This document shows, piece after piece, positions 41,943-48,698 of a stretch of 64,000 nt of DNA (position 1 is the first letter of the stretch; the number at the start of each line of letters is the position of its first letter). The position numbers and the translations under genes were made by a program. The notes beneath the pieces are model-generated. The model saw nothing but the letters and a program-made list of their open reading frames with translations. It made no database searches and was not told the DNA's origin. Source of the DNA: JAJRPT01 sp965661945 (lineage in GTDB: Bacteria; Bacteroidota; Ignavibacteria; Kapaibacteriales; UBA2268); assembly GCA_965661945.1 (NCBI GenBank), contig CBFIFP010000006.1, forward strand, positions 1 through 64,000, written 5' to 3'.

Positions 41943-42365
41943 ATGGTTTTTAGATTTCACATGTTTAAACAAGGTTTACCCCTAATGAATAGAGCATTAG
42001 ATGCTTATGCATTAAGGCAACAAACAATATCTAAAAATATGGCTAATGCTACTTCGCCACATTACCGTCCAGAAAGAGTAAAATTCGAAGAGTTCTTCCA
42101 TAAACAACAAGTAGTTATAGGTGGCTCAAGAGAATTTAGCCGTGATATTCCTATTGGTAATGCACACGGAGACCCAAAAGAAGGTGAAAAACAACCAAAA
42201 CCGATTCCAGAGCCAGAGATTTTCTTCGAAGGAGAAACTCATGTCAATATTGACCACGAGATGTCTCAACTTGCTCAAAATCAAATTAGATTTAAATTCG
42301 GTTCTCAAATGACAAATAGATTTTTTAGTGGAATAAGTAATTCAATATCTGGCGTACTCAGATAA
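41943..42365 (+). CDS. flgB: Flagellar basal-body rod protein FlgB
   Basis: A 140-residue proximal rod protein. The N-terminal rod domain is clear: RALDAYALRQQTISKNMANATSPHYRPERV at about 16-46 (family pattern ALdvaalRqqviaqNiANadTPgY). The C-terminus has the DHEMSQLAQNQIRFKF segment, which pairs with the N-terminal helix in the rod. AAGGA at 41931-41935 sets the start. It is first in the operon flgB-flgC-orf97-fliE, and builds the rod with FlgC and FliE in the periplasm. Confidence 0.93.
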   Translation: MVFRFHMFKQGLPLMNRALDAYALRQQTISKNMANATSPHYRPERVKFEEFFHKQQVVIGGSREFSRDIPIGNAHGDPKEGEKQPKPIPEPEIFFEGETHVNIDHEMSQLAQNQIRFKFGSQMTNRFFSGISNSISGVLR

Positions 42366-42426
42366 AAATTCAGAACTAATACTTAATAATATTAGTTTAA
42401 TGTATCATAATTTTGTAATGTAAAAG

Positions 42427-42912
42427 ATGGCAGAAAATATATTTTCAAGTTTCGATATCAGCGGTCAAGGTATGATGGTGCAAAGGATGAGATTATCATC
42501 AACTGCTCGCAATATCGCAAATGCAAACACAACAAAAAGTATCGACGGGCAACCATATCGCAGGGAAGTGGTTGTAGTAAGGGAAATACCTGGTTCGCCC
42601 TTTAATACTGAGCTGAACAAGCTGATCGATATGGACAGGACGTCCTCCGATCATGCTCCTACAGCTAATCAGAGCAATTATCCGCCTGATTATAATGTTT
42701 TGAAAGCAAAAGTGGCAAGAGATAACACTCCTCCTCGGCTTGTTTATGACCCCTATCATCCCGATTCTGATGAAAATGGTTATGTATTAATGCCTAATAT
42801 TAACGTTGTTACTGAAATGGTCGAAATGATTTCGGCTCAAAGAACTTTTGAAGCAAATACTCAAGTTGTAGAATCTGGCAAGAATATTGCAAGCAATTCT
42901 TTGCAGATTTAA
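42427..42912 (+). CDS. flgC: Flagellar basal-body rod protein FlgC
   Basis: A 161-residue proximal rod protein. The N-terminal SGQGMMVQRMRLSSTARNIANANT and C-terminal VTEMVEMISAQRTFEANTQVVES helices are diagnostic. The middle third (about residues 40-118, bases 42541-42780) is about 45% G+C by hand count (109 of 240), far above the surrounding ~30%, with codons such as CTG, CGG, GTG and TCC that are rare elsewhere in the window. The frame is intact, so this is a compositional, not a coding, anomaly. It lies 61 bases after flgB. Confidence 0.93.
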   Translation: MAENIFSSFDISGQGMMVQRMRLSSTARNIANANTTKSIDGQPYRREVVVVREIPGSPFNTELNKLIDMDRTSSDHAPTANQSNYPPDYNVLKAKVARDNTPPRLVYDPYHPDSDENGYVLMPNINVVTEMVEMISAQRTFEANTQVVESGKNIASNSLQI

Positions 42913-42986
42913 TCTTAATAGCATAAAGATGAAGACTTAAAATGGGTGGGACATCAACTTTGGTGTAACAAATTAGTAGAGTCAAA

Positions 42987-43280
42987 ATGAGAGTTGATAC
43001 AGGATACAATCCTTACAGCGCTAGATATGTCAATAATGAATTAAACAATGGTGCAAACCGTATTCCGGTGCGTTCCCAGCGTCTTAATGCTGACATTGAA
43101 ACTAAAAATATAAATAAACTTGACCAAGAAGAGTTAATCTCAGGAAACGAGAGAAACTTCTTTAAGTCTATGTTTCCTGATAGTTCGGAGCAAATTGAGA
43201 ATTATACTCTCTTTAATAGAAATGGTCAAATTCAAAATGCTGTAGTTAACAAAGGCAGTATATTTGATAAAAAATTCTAA
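42987..43280 (+). CDS. Unknown small protein in the flagellar operon
   Basis: A 97-residue hydrophilic protein with no signal peptide or membrane segment. The C-terminal half (ERNFFKSMFPDSSEQIENY, LFNRNGQ, VNKGSIFDKKF) looks conserved and domain-like; the N-terminal half is Asn-rich. I recognise no named family. It lies between flgC (74 bases) and fliE (29 bases), a position where an accessory or export-related rod factor would fit, although this is only inference from gene order. Confidence 0.65.
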   Translation: MRVDTGYNPYSARYVNNELNNGANRIPVRSQRLNADIETKNINKLDQEELISGNERNFFKSMFPDSSEQIENYTLFNRNGQIQNAVVNKGSIFDKKF

Positions 43281-43309
43281 AAATATTTAAAAAATTATAG
43301 GGTATTAAA

Positions 43310-43618
43310 ATGGTAGTAAATGAATTACTCCAAGGACAAAGTTGGAATCCACTTATCCAACAAAAAAATCAAACCAAAGGCGTGGAATTTGAACGCTCCG
43401 AAAAGTTTGTGGATACCTTAAAAGAATTAATCACAGATACAAATGATTTGCAAGTAGAAGCAGCAGACGCTCGCGACCGCTTTATCAAAGGCGAGCCAAT
43501 AGACCTCCACGACGTAATGATTTCCGCACAAAAAGCAAAAACCTCTTTCGAACTCCTAATGGAACTAAGAAACAAAGGACTTGACCTTTATAGAGAAACT
43601 CTTAGAATGCAGGTGTAG
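43310..43618 (+). CDS. fliE: Flagellar hook-basal body protein FliE
   Basis: A 102-residue protein that joins the MS ring to the rod and is exported by the flagellar type III apparatus. The C-terminal region DLHDVMISAQKAKTSFELLM and ELRNKGLDLYRETLRMQV matches FliE (family end VRNKLVDAYQEIMRMQV). Bases 43441-43560 are about 45% G+C, above background. fliE is the last flagellar gene here: fliF and later genes, which often follow, are absent, and the next 4.3 kb is an accessory region. A second copy of the last 36 bases occurs at 46202-46237. Confidence 0.93.
   Translation: MVVNELLQGQSWNPLIQQKNQTKGVEFERSEKFVDTLKELITDTNDLQVEAADARDRFIKGEPIDLHDVMISAQKAKTSFELLMELRNKGLDLYRETLRMQV
43583..43618 (+). 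repeat. Direct repeat, copy 1: native fliE 3' end
   Basis: The last 36 bases of fliE, encoding DLYRETLRMQV and the stop, match 29 of 36 bases at 46202-46237 in the same orientation. The pair brackets the first accessory operon. Confidence 0.65.
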
Positions 43619-43684
43619 GGGGAATTTAAAAAATGTAGATAAAACCATAATTTTGTTATTTTATTTTAAATTTTTTATTCTTTT

Positions 43685-45478
43685 TTAAATATTCAAATCT
43701 AACAAAGTCCAATTTTCATTTGCTCCTTCTTCTTTGTATATTTGATTTCCATTTTCATCAATAACTATAATTACAGGGACACCTCCAATATTAAAATAAT
43801 CAAATAATTCTTTTCCGTTTATTATTTCTTTCATATCCAAATAATATTTTTCGTTTAGATAATCTAAGTCATTCTGTTTTTCTTCAGAAATATAAATTAT
43901 ATTAAAATTATATTGATACCAGCTTTTGTTTTCATTTATTTCTTTATAAACAAATTTACATACTGAGCATATTTTTGATGTAAATATTAATAATGTCTTT
44001 TTATTAAAATCATATAAACTAACTTCTCCATTATTTTTATAATTTATTTTTGGTAAGTCTGTAGCTTTCTTTTTATTTTCTATTTCGATTTTTTCTAAAT
44101 TTATTTCAACCCAATCTTCAAATTCAATATCATTTAATTTATATTTTTTATATAATTTTTGTAATTTTTTATTTATAAAATCTCTTTTAATATCTAATGA
44201 TTTAGCTAAAAAATAATATTTTTTTGCATTTTTTAAGTCATTTAATTTTTCCATATAAACATCTCCTATAAAAATTAATGTACTAAATTTAATCCTTACA
44301 TCATCTTTATTAAGTAAATTTATTACTTTATTTGCTGTTTTTATAGATTTCTGATAATCTCCATTCAAATAGTGATATGAATAAATCAAATTAAGTACAA
44401 AATTATAATTTATAAAAGCTAACAAATCGTACTTATTTTCTTTAAGAAAATAATATGAATCATTTGAATTTAGGTTCTTATATAAATCTTCAAGTTTTAT
44501 AATTATATTTTCTAAATCTGCTTTACCAAGTATATTTTTATTTGTATCAACCCTTATAAAATTTAAATATTTGAATTTAGAAAATAATATATTTGGATAA
44601 TAATATTTATTTTCAGAAAGTAAAGTATCGAAAATTTGCAACATACTACTATCTTTTGAATTGTAATTAAGAGATGTAATACTTCTAATTGTAAATAAAC
44701 TCAATGGATTAATTTTATAAATATTATCTAATATTTCGCTTGAGTTATTTTGAGAAATATATCCAACATCTAATAATTTACTAATAATAGGGTATAAAAC
44801 TGGATTATTAAAAAATTCACTTTCCAAATTCTGTAGTGAATCTATTAGCATTTCTGCTTTTATATTATCACCTTTTAATTTATTACCAATAAATTGTATA
44901 AAATAATAATTACCATTATGTGGAAAGTTTTGTTTAATAAAAAGTAAATCTTTTTCAAGTGAATCTAACTTATTTATTTTGTTTATAGTTTCATATTTCC
45001 ATTTTAAAGGATATATTTCTAAACTATTTGGATATTTATTTAAAAATTCATTTATTAACTTTTGCCCTTCATTGAATTCAATATTTCTGTTTAAAATTGT
45101 TAAATAAGTTTGTTTTTTAAAACTAGAATCAATATTCAAAATATCAATACTTTTAGTGTCAATTTCTTTTAATATTTTACCTTTTTTAGCTATATAAAAT
45201 CCAACTTTATAAATATTTTTATTAAACTTTACTTTTGTTGTCAATTTATTATTTATTCTATTAAATTTATAATAATCTGCTTGAAATGAATTACCTTTAT
45301 CTGAATACATAGTACAATATAAAAATAAATTTGTATCTTTACTATTAATACTTACTTCATATTCTTTATTTTCAATAAAATAGTCTGAATTAATTTGAAT
45401 TTCTTCATCTTGAATTGTTTTTTCAATATTATTGCAAGAGATAAAAGTAAACATTATAAAAAGTAAAATGTATTTCAT
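43685..45478 (-). CDS. Lipoprotein with helical repeats and C-terminal thioredoxin-like domain
   Basis: A 597-residue lipoprotein; the lipobox FISC places the Cys near residue 15. An N-terminal beta-rich region is followed by a long helical, TPR-like stretch (about 130-450). The C-terminal ~125 residues are thioredoxin-like: strand LLIFTSKICSVCKFV with a CSVC active site, and cis-Pro with a following strand GGVPVIIVIDENGNQIY. A similar layout (TPR plus TlpA domain) is common in Bacteroidetes. It is very AT-rich. It lies after the small secreted protein gene 45548-45919, with an 11-bp hairpin between. It may reduce or isomerise disulfides of that exported partner. Confidence 0.75.
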   Translation of the reverse strand: MKYILLFIMFTFISCNNIEKTIQDEEIQINSDYFIENKEYEVSINSKDTNLFLYCTMYSDKGNSFQADYYKFNRINNKLTTKVKFNKNIYKVGFYIAKKGKILKEIDTKSIDILNIDSSFKKQTYLTILNRNIEFNEGQKLINEFLNKYPNSLEIYPLKWKYETINKINKLDSLEKDLLFIKQNFPHNGNYYFIQFIGNKLKGDNIKAEMLIDSLQNLESEFFNNPVLYPIISKLLDVGYISQNNSSEILDNIYKINPLSLFTIRSITSLNYNSKDSSMLQIFDTLLSENKYYYPNILFSKFKYLNFIRVDTNKNILGKADLENIIIKLEDLYKNLNSNDSYYFLKENKYDLLAFINYNFVLNLIYSYHYLNGDYQKSIKTANKVINLLNKDDVRIKFSTLIFIGDVYMEKLNDLKNAKKYYFLAKSLDIKRDFINKKLQKLYKKYKLNDIEFEDWVEINLEKIEIENKKKATDLPKINYKNNGEVSLYDFNKKTLLIFTSKICSVCKFVYKEINENKSWYQYNFNIIYISEEKQNDLDYLNEKYYLDMKEIINGKELFDYFNIGGVPVIIVIDENGNQIYKEEGANENWTLLDLNI

Positions 45479-45502
45479 TTTTTTCCTAAATAATTAATAA
45501 TT

Positions 45503-45530
45503 AATGAGGGCAATGAAAATTACCCTCATT
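45503..45530 (-). promoter_or_regulatory. Intercistronic hairpin, operon 1
   Basis: On the minus-strand RNA AATGAGGGTAA pairs with TTGCCCTCATT over 11 bp with one G-U pair and a 6-base loop. It lies 18 bases after the small secreted protein stop and has no T tract, so it may attenuate or process the transcript rather than terminate it. Confidence 0.6.
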
Positions 45531-45547
45531 TTAATTTAGTTAAAATA

Positions 45548-45919
45548 TCAATAATGATAAACACCTAAAGTAGAATTATAGTAAGGTGGAAATGATGGAT
45601 AATTGGTTGATGAATAATATCCACTAATACCTGGTGCTGGTGGTGTTACACCAGCTCTCCAAACAGTAAGCCAATCACTATCTCTACATTCTGAACCTTG
45701 TCCATAGCATTCATAATTAGCCCAGTCTAAGCAACCACATGTTGGGTAAACTCTACCTGAATTTGAGTGCCATGAGGCCGTTTGATCATCACTTGCAGTC
45801 CATGGGCTGTCAATTCTCCAATTATAACCAGCAGGTACCTGTGAAGGGTGGCTTGGTATTGAATATAGTAACCCACTAAGAAAAATGATTCCAATTAAGT
45901 AAAATATTATCTTCTTCAT
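45548..45919 (-). CDS. Small secreted Cys- and Tyr-rich protein, unknown
   Basis: A 123-residue protein with a signal peptide (about 1-20) and a mature part rich in Tyr, Ser, Pro and Trp. It holds four Cys in a short span (CGCLDWANYECYGQGSEC) and ends in a Tyr/Pro-rich tail. I recognise no family. The ATG at 45919 is chosen because GGAG lies at good spacing. The upstream leader is paralogous to that of the gene at 47017-47589, and the downstream partner is a thioredoxin-like lipoprotein. This recalls Bacteroidetes clusters where small exported Cys-containing peptides lie next to TlpA-like proteins, but no NVEALA-like motif is present. Confidence 0.65.
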   Translation of the reverse strand: MKKIIFYLIGIIFLSGLLYSIPSHPSQVPAGYNWRIDSPWTASDDQTASWHSNSGRVYPTCGCLDWANYECYGQGSECRDSDWLTVWRAGVTPPAPGISGYYSSTNYPSFPPYYNSTLGVYHY

Positions 45920-45961
45920 AAAAATCTCCAAAAAATTTGTTTAAAAAAAAATCACCAGATG

Positions 45962-46008
45962 CCTTAATTACAAACAATAAACTATTATCTACATAATTGC
46001 AACTAAGG
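45962..46008 (-). promoter_or_regulatory. 5' leader hairpin, copy A
   Basis: Inverted repeat CCTTAATTACAA / TTGCAACTAAGG. On the plus strand two pairs are A-C mismatches, but on the minus-strand RNA, which is the leader of the gene starting at 45919, both become G-U pairs, giving a continuous 12-bp stem. Copy B at 47630 has the same stem with Watson-Crick pairs throughout. Confidence 0.6.
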
Positions 46009-46082
46009 TAAACAATTACGAAATATTATTTTATTTTTTGTCATCTGACAAACGCAATTTAAAACCGTTTTTTTTTTTTTTC

Positions 46083-46166
46083 CAAATTTTATTTTACAAA
46101 ATATAATATTTTTTTCATTTATTTATAATTATTTTCAACATATTGTCAGATTATATTAAAAGTGTG
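46083..46166 (-). repeat. Paralogous upstream block, copy A
   Basis: These 84 bases match 47751-47834 with three mismatches by eye. The block lies 164 bases before the start at 45919, between a terminator hairpin and a 14-base T tract (plus strand). Together with the leader it forms a repeated control region. Confidence 0.8.
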
Positions 46167-46185
46167 AAGAAATCTACACACTTTT
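46158..46185 (-). terminator. Terminator at the end of operon 2
   Basis: The stem AAAAGTGTG/CACACTTTT (9 bp, 10-base loop) can act on the minus strand after the gene ending at 46296. An equivalent hairpin stands at the matching place in the other copy, after rsmI. Confidence 0.55.
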
Positions 46186-46201
46186 TAGATGGTTTGTCTT
46201 A

Positions 46202-46237
46202 TACCTTTACCGCGAAATACTAAGAATGCAGGTGTAG
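46202..46237 (+). pseudogene. Relic of a second fliE 3' end (direct repeat, copy 2)
   Basis: Reads in frame as YLYREILRMQV followed by TAG, against DLYRETLRMQV and TAG in the real fliE at 43583-43618. Of seven base differences, four fall in synonymous changes (TAT/TAC, AGA/CGC at two bases, CTT/CTA), so the fragment looks like the tail of a once-functional homologous fliE, not random similarity. Nothing upstream of it resembles fliE. It could be an attachment-site copy or the displaced native end of the gene. Confidence 0.6.
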
Positions 46238-46295
46238 AAAAATTAAATTAAGTTGATAACTAAGGGTACTATTAGTGTTTTCAAATATTTTCCAA

Positions 46296-46970
46296 TTATT
46301 TTGTAATAATTTCATTAATTTTACTCACAATTTCGCTAACTTTTTCGTTACATTGATTTTCTAAACAAAAAGCATTTGCAGAATAAATTGGATTCATATT
46401 GTTATCTAACAAAACTAATGTTGGAGAATATTCATCATTTCTTAGGTAAATTTCATCGCTAGTTGAATGTCCATTTAAGTTTAAAATATCAAAATAAAAT
46501 TTTCTTAATCTAAGTCGTGTTGTTCTGTTTTCATGCCAACCATCTATATTTCCATAAATATTAGGGTCCAAGATATAATACTTAATATTTGAATTTAATT
46601 TATGAATTAATTGCATACTTTTCTGTTTATAAACTAAATCTACACCATTAATAACATAAAAATCAAGCCCTTTAATTTCTTTAAATTTCTCAATTAATGT
46701 TGTTAAGAGTGGATAATCTAAACAATTCAAATTAATATTATACAATAAATGATAATTATTATTTGAATTTTTTATAATTTTTTCTAATTCTGAAATATTT
46801 AAACTATAAATAGTATCATTTTTTTGATTAGAATGTTCGTCAATGTTAATACTATTTACTAAATATTTTTCCTTTTTTTTATCAGATAATTTGTTAAAAT
46901 ATCTTTCTTTAAATGGAGAGCAAGAAATTGTAAATACTATAATCAGTATAATGAATAATTTGTTTTTCAT
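46296..46970 (-). CDS. Lipoprotein with thioredoxin-like fold lacking CxxC
   Basis: A 224-residue lipoprotein with lipobox TISC (Cys near residue 17). After a Lys/Asn-rich linker, residues about 60-224 follow a thioredoxin-like order: strand YHLLYNINLNCLDYP, helix, strand LDFYVINGVDLVY, and a final strand pair SPTLVLLDNNMNPIY equivalent to PVIIVIDENGNQIY in the 43685 gene. No CxxC is present at the expected place; Cys occur singly and as CLENQC near the end. It follows the 47017 gene with an 11-bp hairpin between, mirroring operon 1. Function unknown; a redoxin that lost catalysis is one reading. Confidence 0.65.
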   Translation of the reverse strand: MKNKLFIILIIVFTISCSPFKERYFNKLSDKKKEKYLVNSINIDEHSNQKNDTIYSLNISELEKIIKNSNNNYHLLYNINLNCLDYPLLTTLIEKFKEIKGLDFYVINGVDLVYKQKSMQLIHKLNSNIKYYILDPNIYGNIDGWHENRTTRLRLRKFYFDILNLNGHSTSDEIYLRNDEYSPTLVLLDNNMNPIYSANAFCLENQCNEKVSEIVSKINEIITK

Positions 46971-46986
46971 AAATCACCTAAAAATA

Positions 46987-47011
46987 ATGGAGCTTTTTAC
47001 AAAAGCCCCAT
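46987..47011 (-). promoter_or_regulatory. Intercistronic hairpin, operon 2
   Basis: On the minus-strand RNA ATGGGGCTTTT pairs with AAAAGCTCCAT over 11 bp with one G-U pair and a 3-base loop, between the two genes of operon 2. It occupies the same place as the 45503-45530 hairpin of operon 1 though the sequences differ. Confidence 0.6.
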
Positions 47012-47016
47012 ATTGA

Positions 47017-47589
47017 TTAATAATTAATACCAGTTACTGTTAAAGAATATCCGCCAAAGTTTCCAATCGTTGTATCTAAAGGAATTGTTCCAGGAAATAC
47101 AATTAATTCATCAAATGTAATATTTGATAATGAATCAGGTATAAATACCATCGGTTCAGTAATAATAAATTGTAAATCACTACTAGGAATTCCTGAAGGA
47201 TCTGTCGTTAAATGTAACTCTACTGGGTAAATGATATCATTAGAATCTTTACAAATTGGTAATACAACTTGTCTATCTACAGGAGAAGGATTAAATCCCA
47301 CACCATCCTGATATGTTTGCCATCCCCATTTACAAAATCCTATAAATGGGCATTCATAACCCTCTCTTTCTTCTAACGATTTTCTTCCAATCCAAAACAA
47401 AACAAAGTCGGCTTGAATAGGTTGATTAGCAATTGTATCAACAACAGCAACCATGTTTAATAAATCGGCACCACTTAGCTCTATGTCATTCAAAAAATTT
47501 ACATTTTCATTATTTATTATTTCTTCTTGTTTACAAGAGTGAATTAAAAATAATGAAAGTAAACCTATTGTAATAAATATCTTCTTCAT
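47017..47589 (-). CDS. Secreted lipoprotein, unknown, first gene of operon 2
   Basis: A 190-residue lipoprotein with lipobox IHSC (Cys near residue 19). The mature part has Cys in YECPFIGFCKWGW and one further on, a beta-rich second half and no known domain. The ATG at 47589 is set by GGAG with 7-8 base spacing, identical in layout to the start of the 45548-45919 gene; its leader is also paralogous. The coding sequences themselves share little beyond the signal peptide start MKKI, so control regions have been kept while the cargo differs. Confidence 0.65.
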   Translation of the reverse strand: MKKIFITIGLLSLFLIHSCKQEEIINNENVNFLNDIELSGADLLNMVAVVDTIANQPIQADFVLFWIGRKSLEEREGYECPFIGFCKWGWQTYQDGVGFNPSPVDRQVVLPICKDSNDIIYPVELHLTTDPSGIPSSDLQFIITEPMVFIPDSLSNITFDELIVFPGTIPLDTTIGNFGGYSLTVTGINY

Positions 47590-47629
47590 AAAATTCTCCA
47601 AAAAATTTGTTTTAAAAAAAACATAGACG

Positions 47630-47676
47630 CCTTTATTACAAAAAACAAGCGAATATTATTTTAGTTGTAATAAAGG
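47630..47676 (-). promoter_or_regulatory. 5' leader hairpin, copy B
   Basis: Perfect 12-bp inverted repeat CCTTTATTACAA / TTGTAATAAAGG with a 23-base loop, 41 bases before the start at 47589. It corresponds to the G-U-containing hairpin of copy A at 45962-46008. Confidence 0.65.
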
Positions 47677-47750
47677 TAAACAATTAAAAAAATACTTTTT
47701 TGTTTTATATCATCTATGTAAATGCAAATTAAATCGTTTTTTTTTTTTTG

Positions 47751-47834
47751 CAAATTTTATTTTACAAAATATAATATTTTTTTCATTTTTTTATAATTAT
47801 TTTCAACATATTGTCAGATTTTATAAAAAGTGTG
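47751..47834 (-). repeat. Paralogous upstream block, copy B
   Basis: Matches 46083-46166 at 81 of 84 bases by eye. It lies 162 bases before the start at 47589 (164 in copy A), beside a 13-base T tract (plus strand). Confidence 0.8.
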
Positions 47835-47847
47835 TAGTTTTCTACAC
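47825..47847 (-). terminator. rsmI terminator
   Basis: On the minus strand GTGTAG-AAAA-CTACAC is followed by ACTTTTT, about 110 bases after the rsmI stop. It forms the far end of repeat copy B. Confidence 0.6.
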
Positions 47848-47955
47848 GGTTTTGTGCAATAAATTATTAAGTTTAAATTTATTTTAGTAAATGTAGGTGA
47901 ATAATTTAGTTATAAATTATATTTAGGAAATTTAATAAAAAAAGTTAAAAAAAAA

Positions 47956-48651
47956 TCATCCTAACATAGAATGTTTTGCTTCAAAACATACAACAAATTC
48001 TGCCTTTACTTTTTCTGATTTAAATTTATCATAAAGTTCTTTAAAAGTACCATAATGGTGAGTTTCAAATGAATGAGTTAGATTCATACCCAAATATGCT
48101 CTTCTATCGGGTATAACTCTTTGAGCAGCTTCGAGTAGAACTTTCATACGATATGGAGTTTCCAAAAGTATGACAGTTCTGTTTTCATTAGCAAGTTCTT
48201 TTAATTTTTTGTCTCTTTCTTGGTCTGTCCTACCAAGAAAACCAGCAAAAACGAATTCATCGGCAGGAAAACCACTTCTAACTAAAGCGGTTATTACGCT
48301 TGTAACACCAGGAACTATTTCTAATTCAATGTTATTTTTAATACATGCGCGTATTAAATCAAGTCCTGGGTCTGCAAGAAGAGGAGTACCACAATCAGAA
48401 ATCAACGCAAGGCGCTGACCATTCTGTAGTTTATCAGTAATATCAAGTAAATCATTATAGTCAGAATGTTCGTTATACTTAATAAGCTCTTTACTTAATT
48501 TTAGATGTCTAAGAAGCTTAGTTGCCTCCTTATATTCCTCACATACAACTATATCGCAAACACTTAACATATTGATAGCTCTGAGAGTTATATCATCAGG
48601 ATTACCAATAGGAATAGAAACAACAAATAATTTACCACTTTTTTCTGACAT
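47956..48651 (-). CDS. rsmI: 16S rRNA 2'-O-methyltransferase RsmI-like (tetrapyrrole methylase fold)
   Basis: A 231-residue SAM methyltransferase. LFVVSIPIGNPDDITLRAI at the N-terminus, SDCGTPLLADPGLDLIR at about 80 and VPGVTSVITALVRSG, then ETPYRMKVLLE, follow the RsmI/TP-methylase pattern. RsmI methylates C1402 of 16S rRNA. It is shorter than typical RsmI (~280) because the C-terminal extension is missing, and CEEYKEATKLL replaces the common EDTRxTxKLL, so it is the shorter variant. The gene lies 47 bases after lysA on the minus strand. Confidence 0.83.
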   Translation of the reverse strand: MSEKSGKLFVVSIPIGNPDDITLRAINMLSVCDIVVCEEYKEATKLLRHLKLSKELIKYNEHSDYNDLLDITDKLQNGQRLALISDCGTPLLADPGLDLIRACIKNNIELEIVPGVTSVITALVRSGFPADEFVFAGFLGRTDQERDKKLKELANENRTVILLETPYRMKVLLEAAQRVIPDRRAYLGMNLTHSFETHHYGTFKELYDKFKSEKVKAEFVVCFEAKHSMLG

Positions 48652-48698
48652 TTTAGATTCTTTTTTAATTTTCTATAATTTAAAACTATAATTTATAT

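Noticed and set aside
46068..46081. 14-base T tract (also 13 bases at 47737-47749) as a separate terminator
   Set aside because: No stem precedes it on the plus strand; it is better seen as part of the duplicated leader region.
47890..47899. A third, weaker fliE-tail-like match (AATGTAGGTG) beyond repeat copy B
   Set aside because: Only 9 of 10 bases match, and over the full 36-base tail fewer than half agree, so it is not supported as a repeat.
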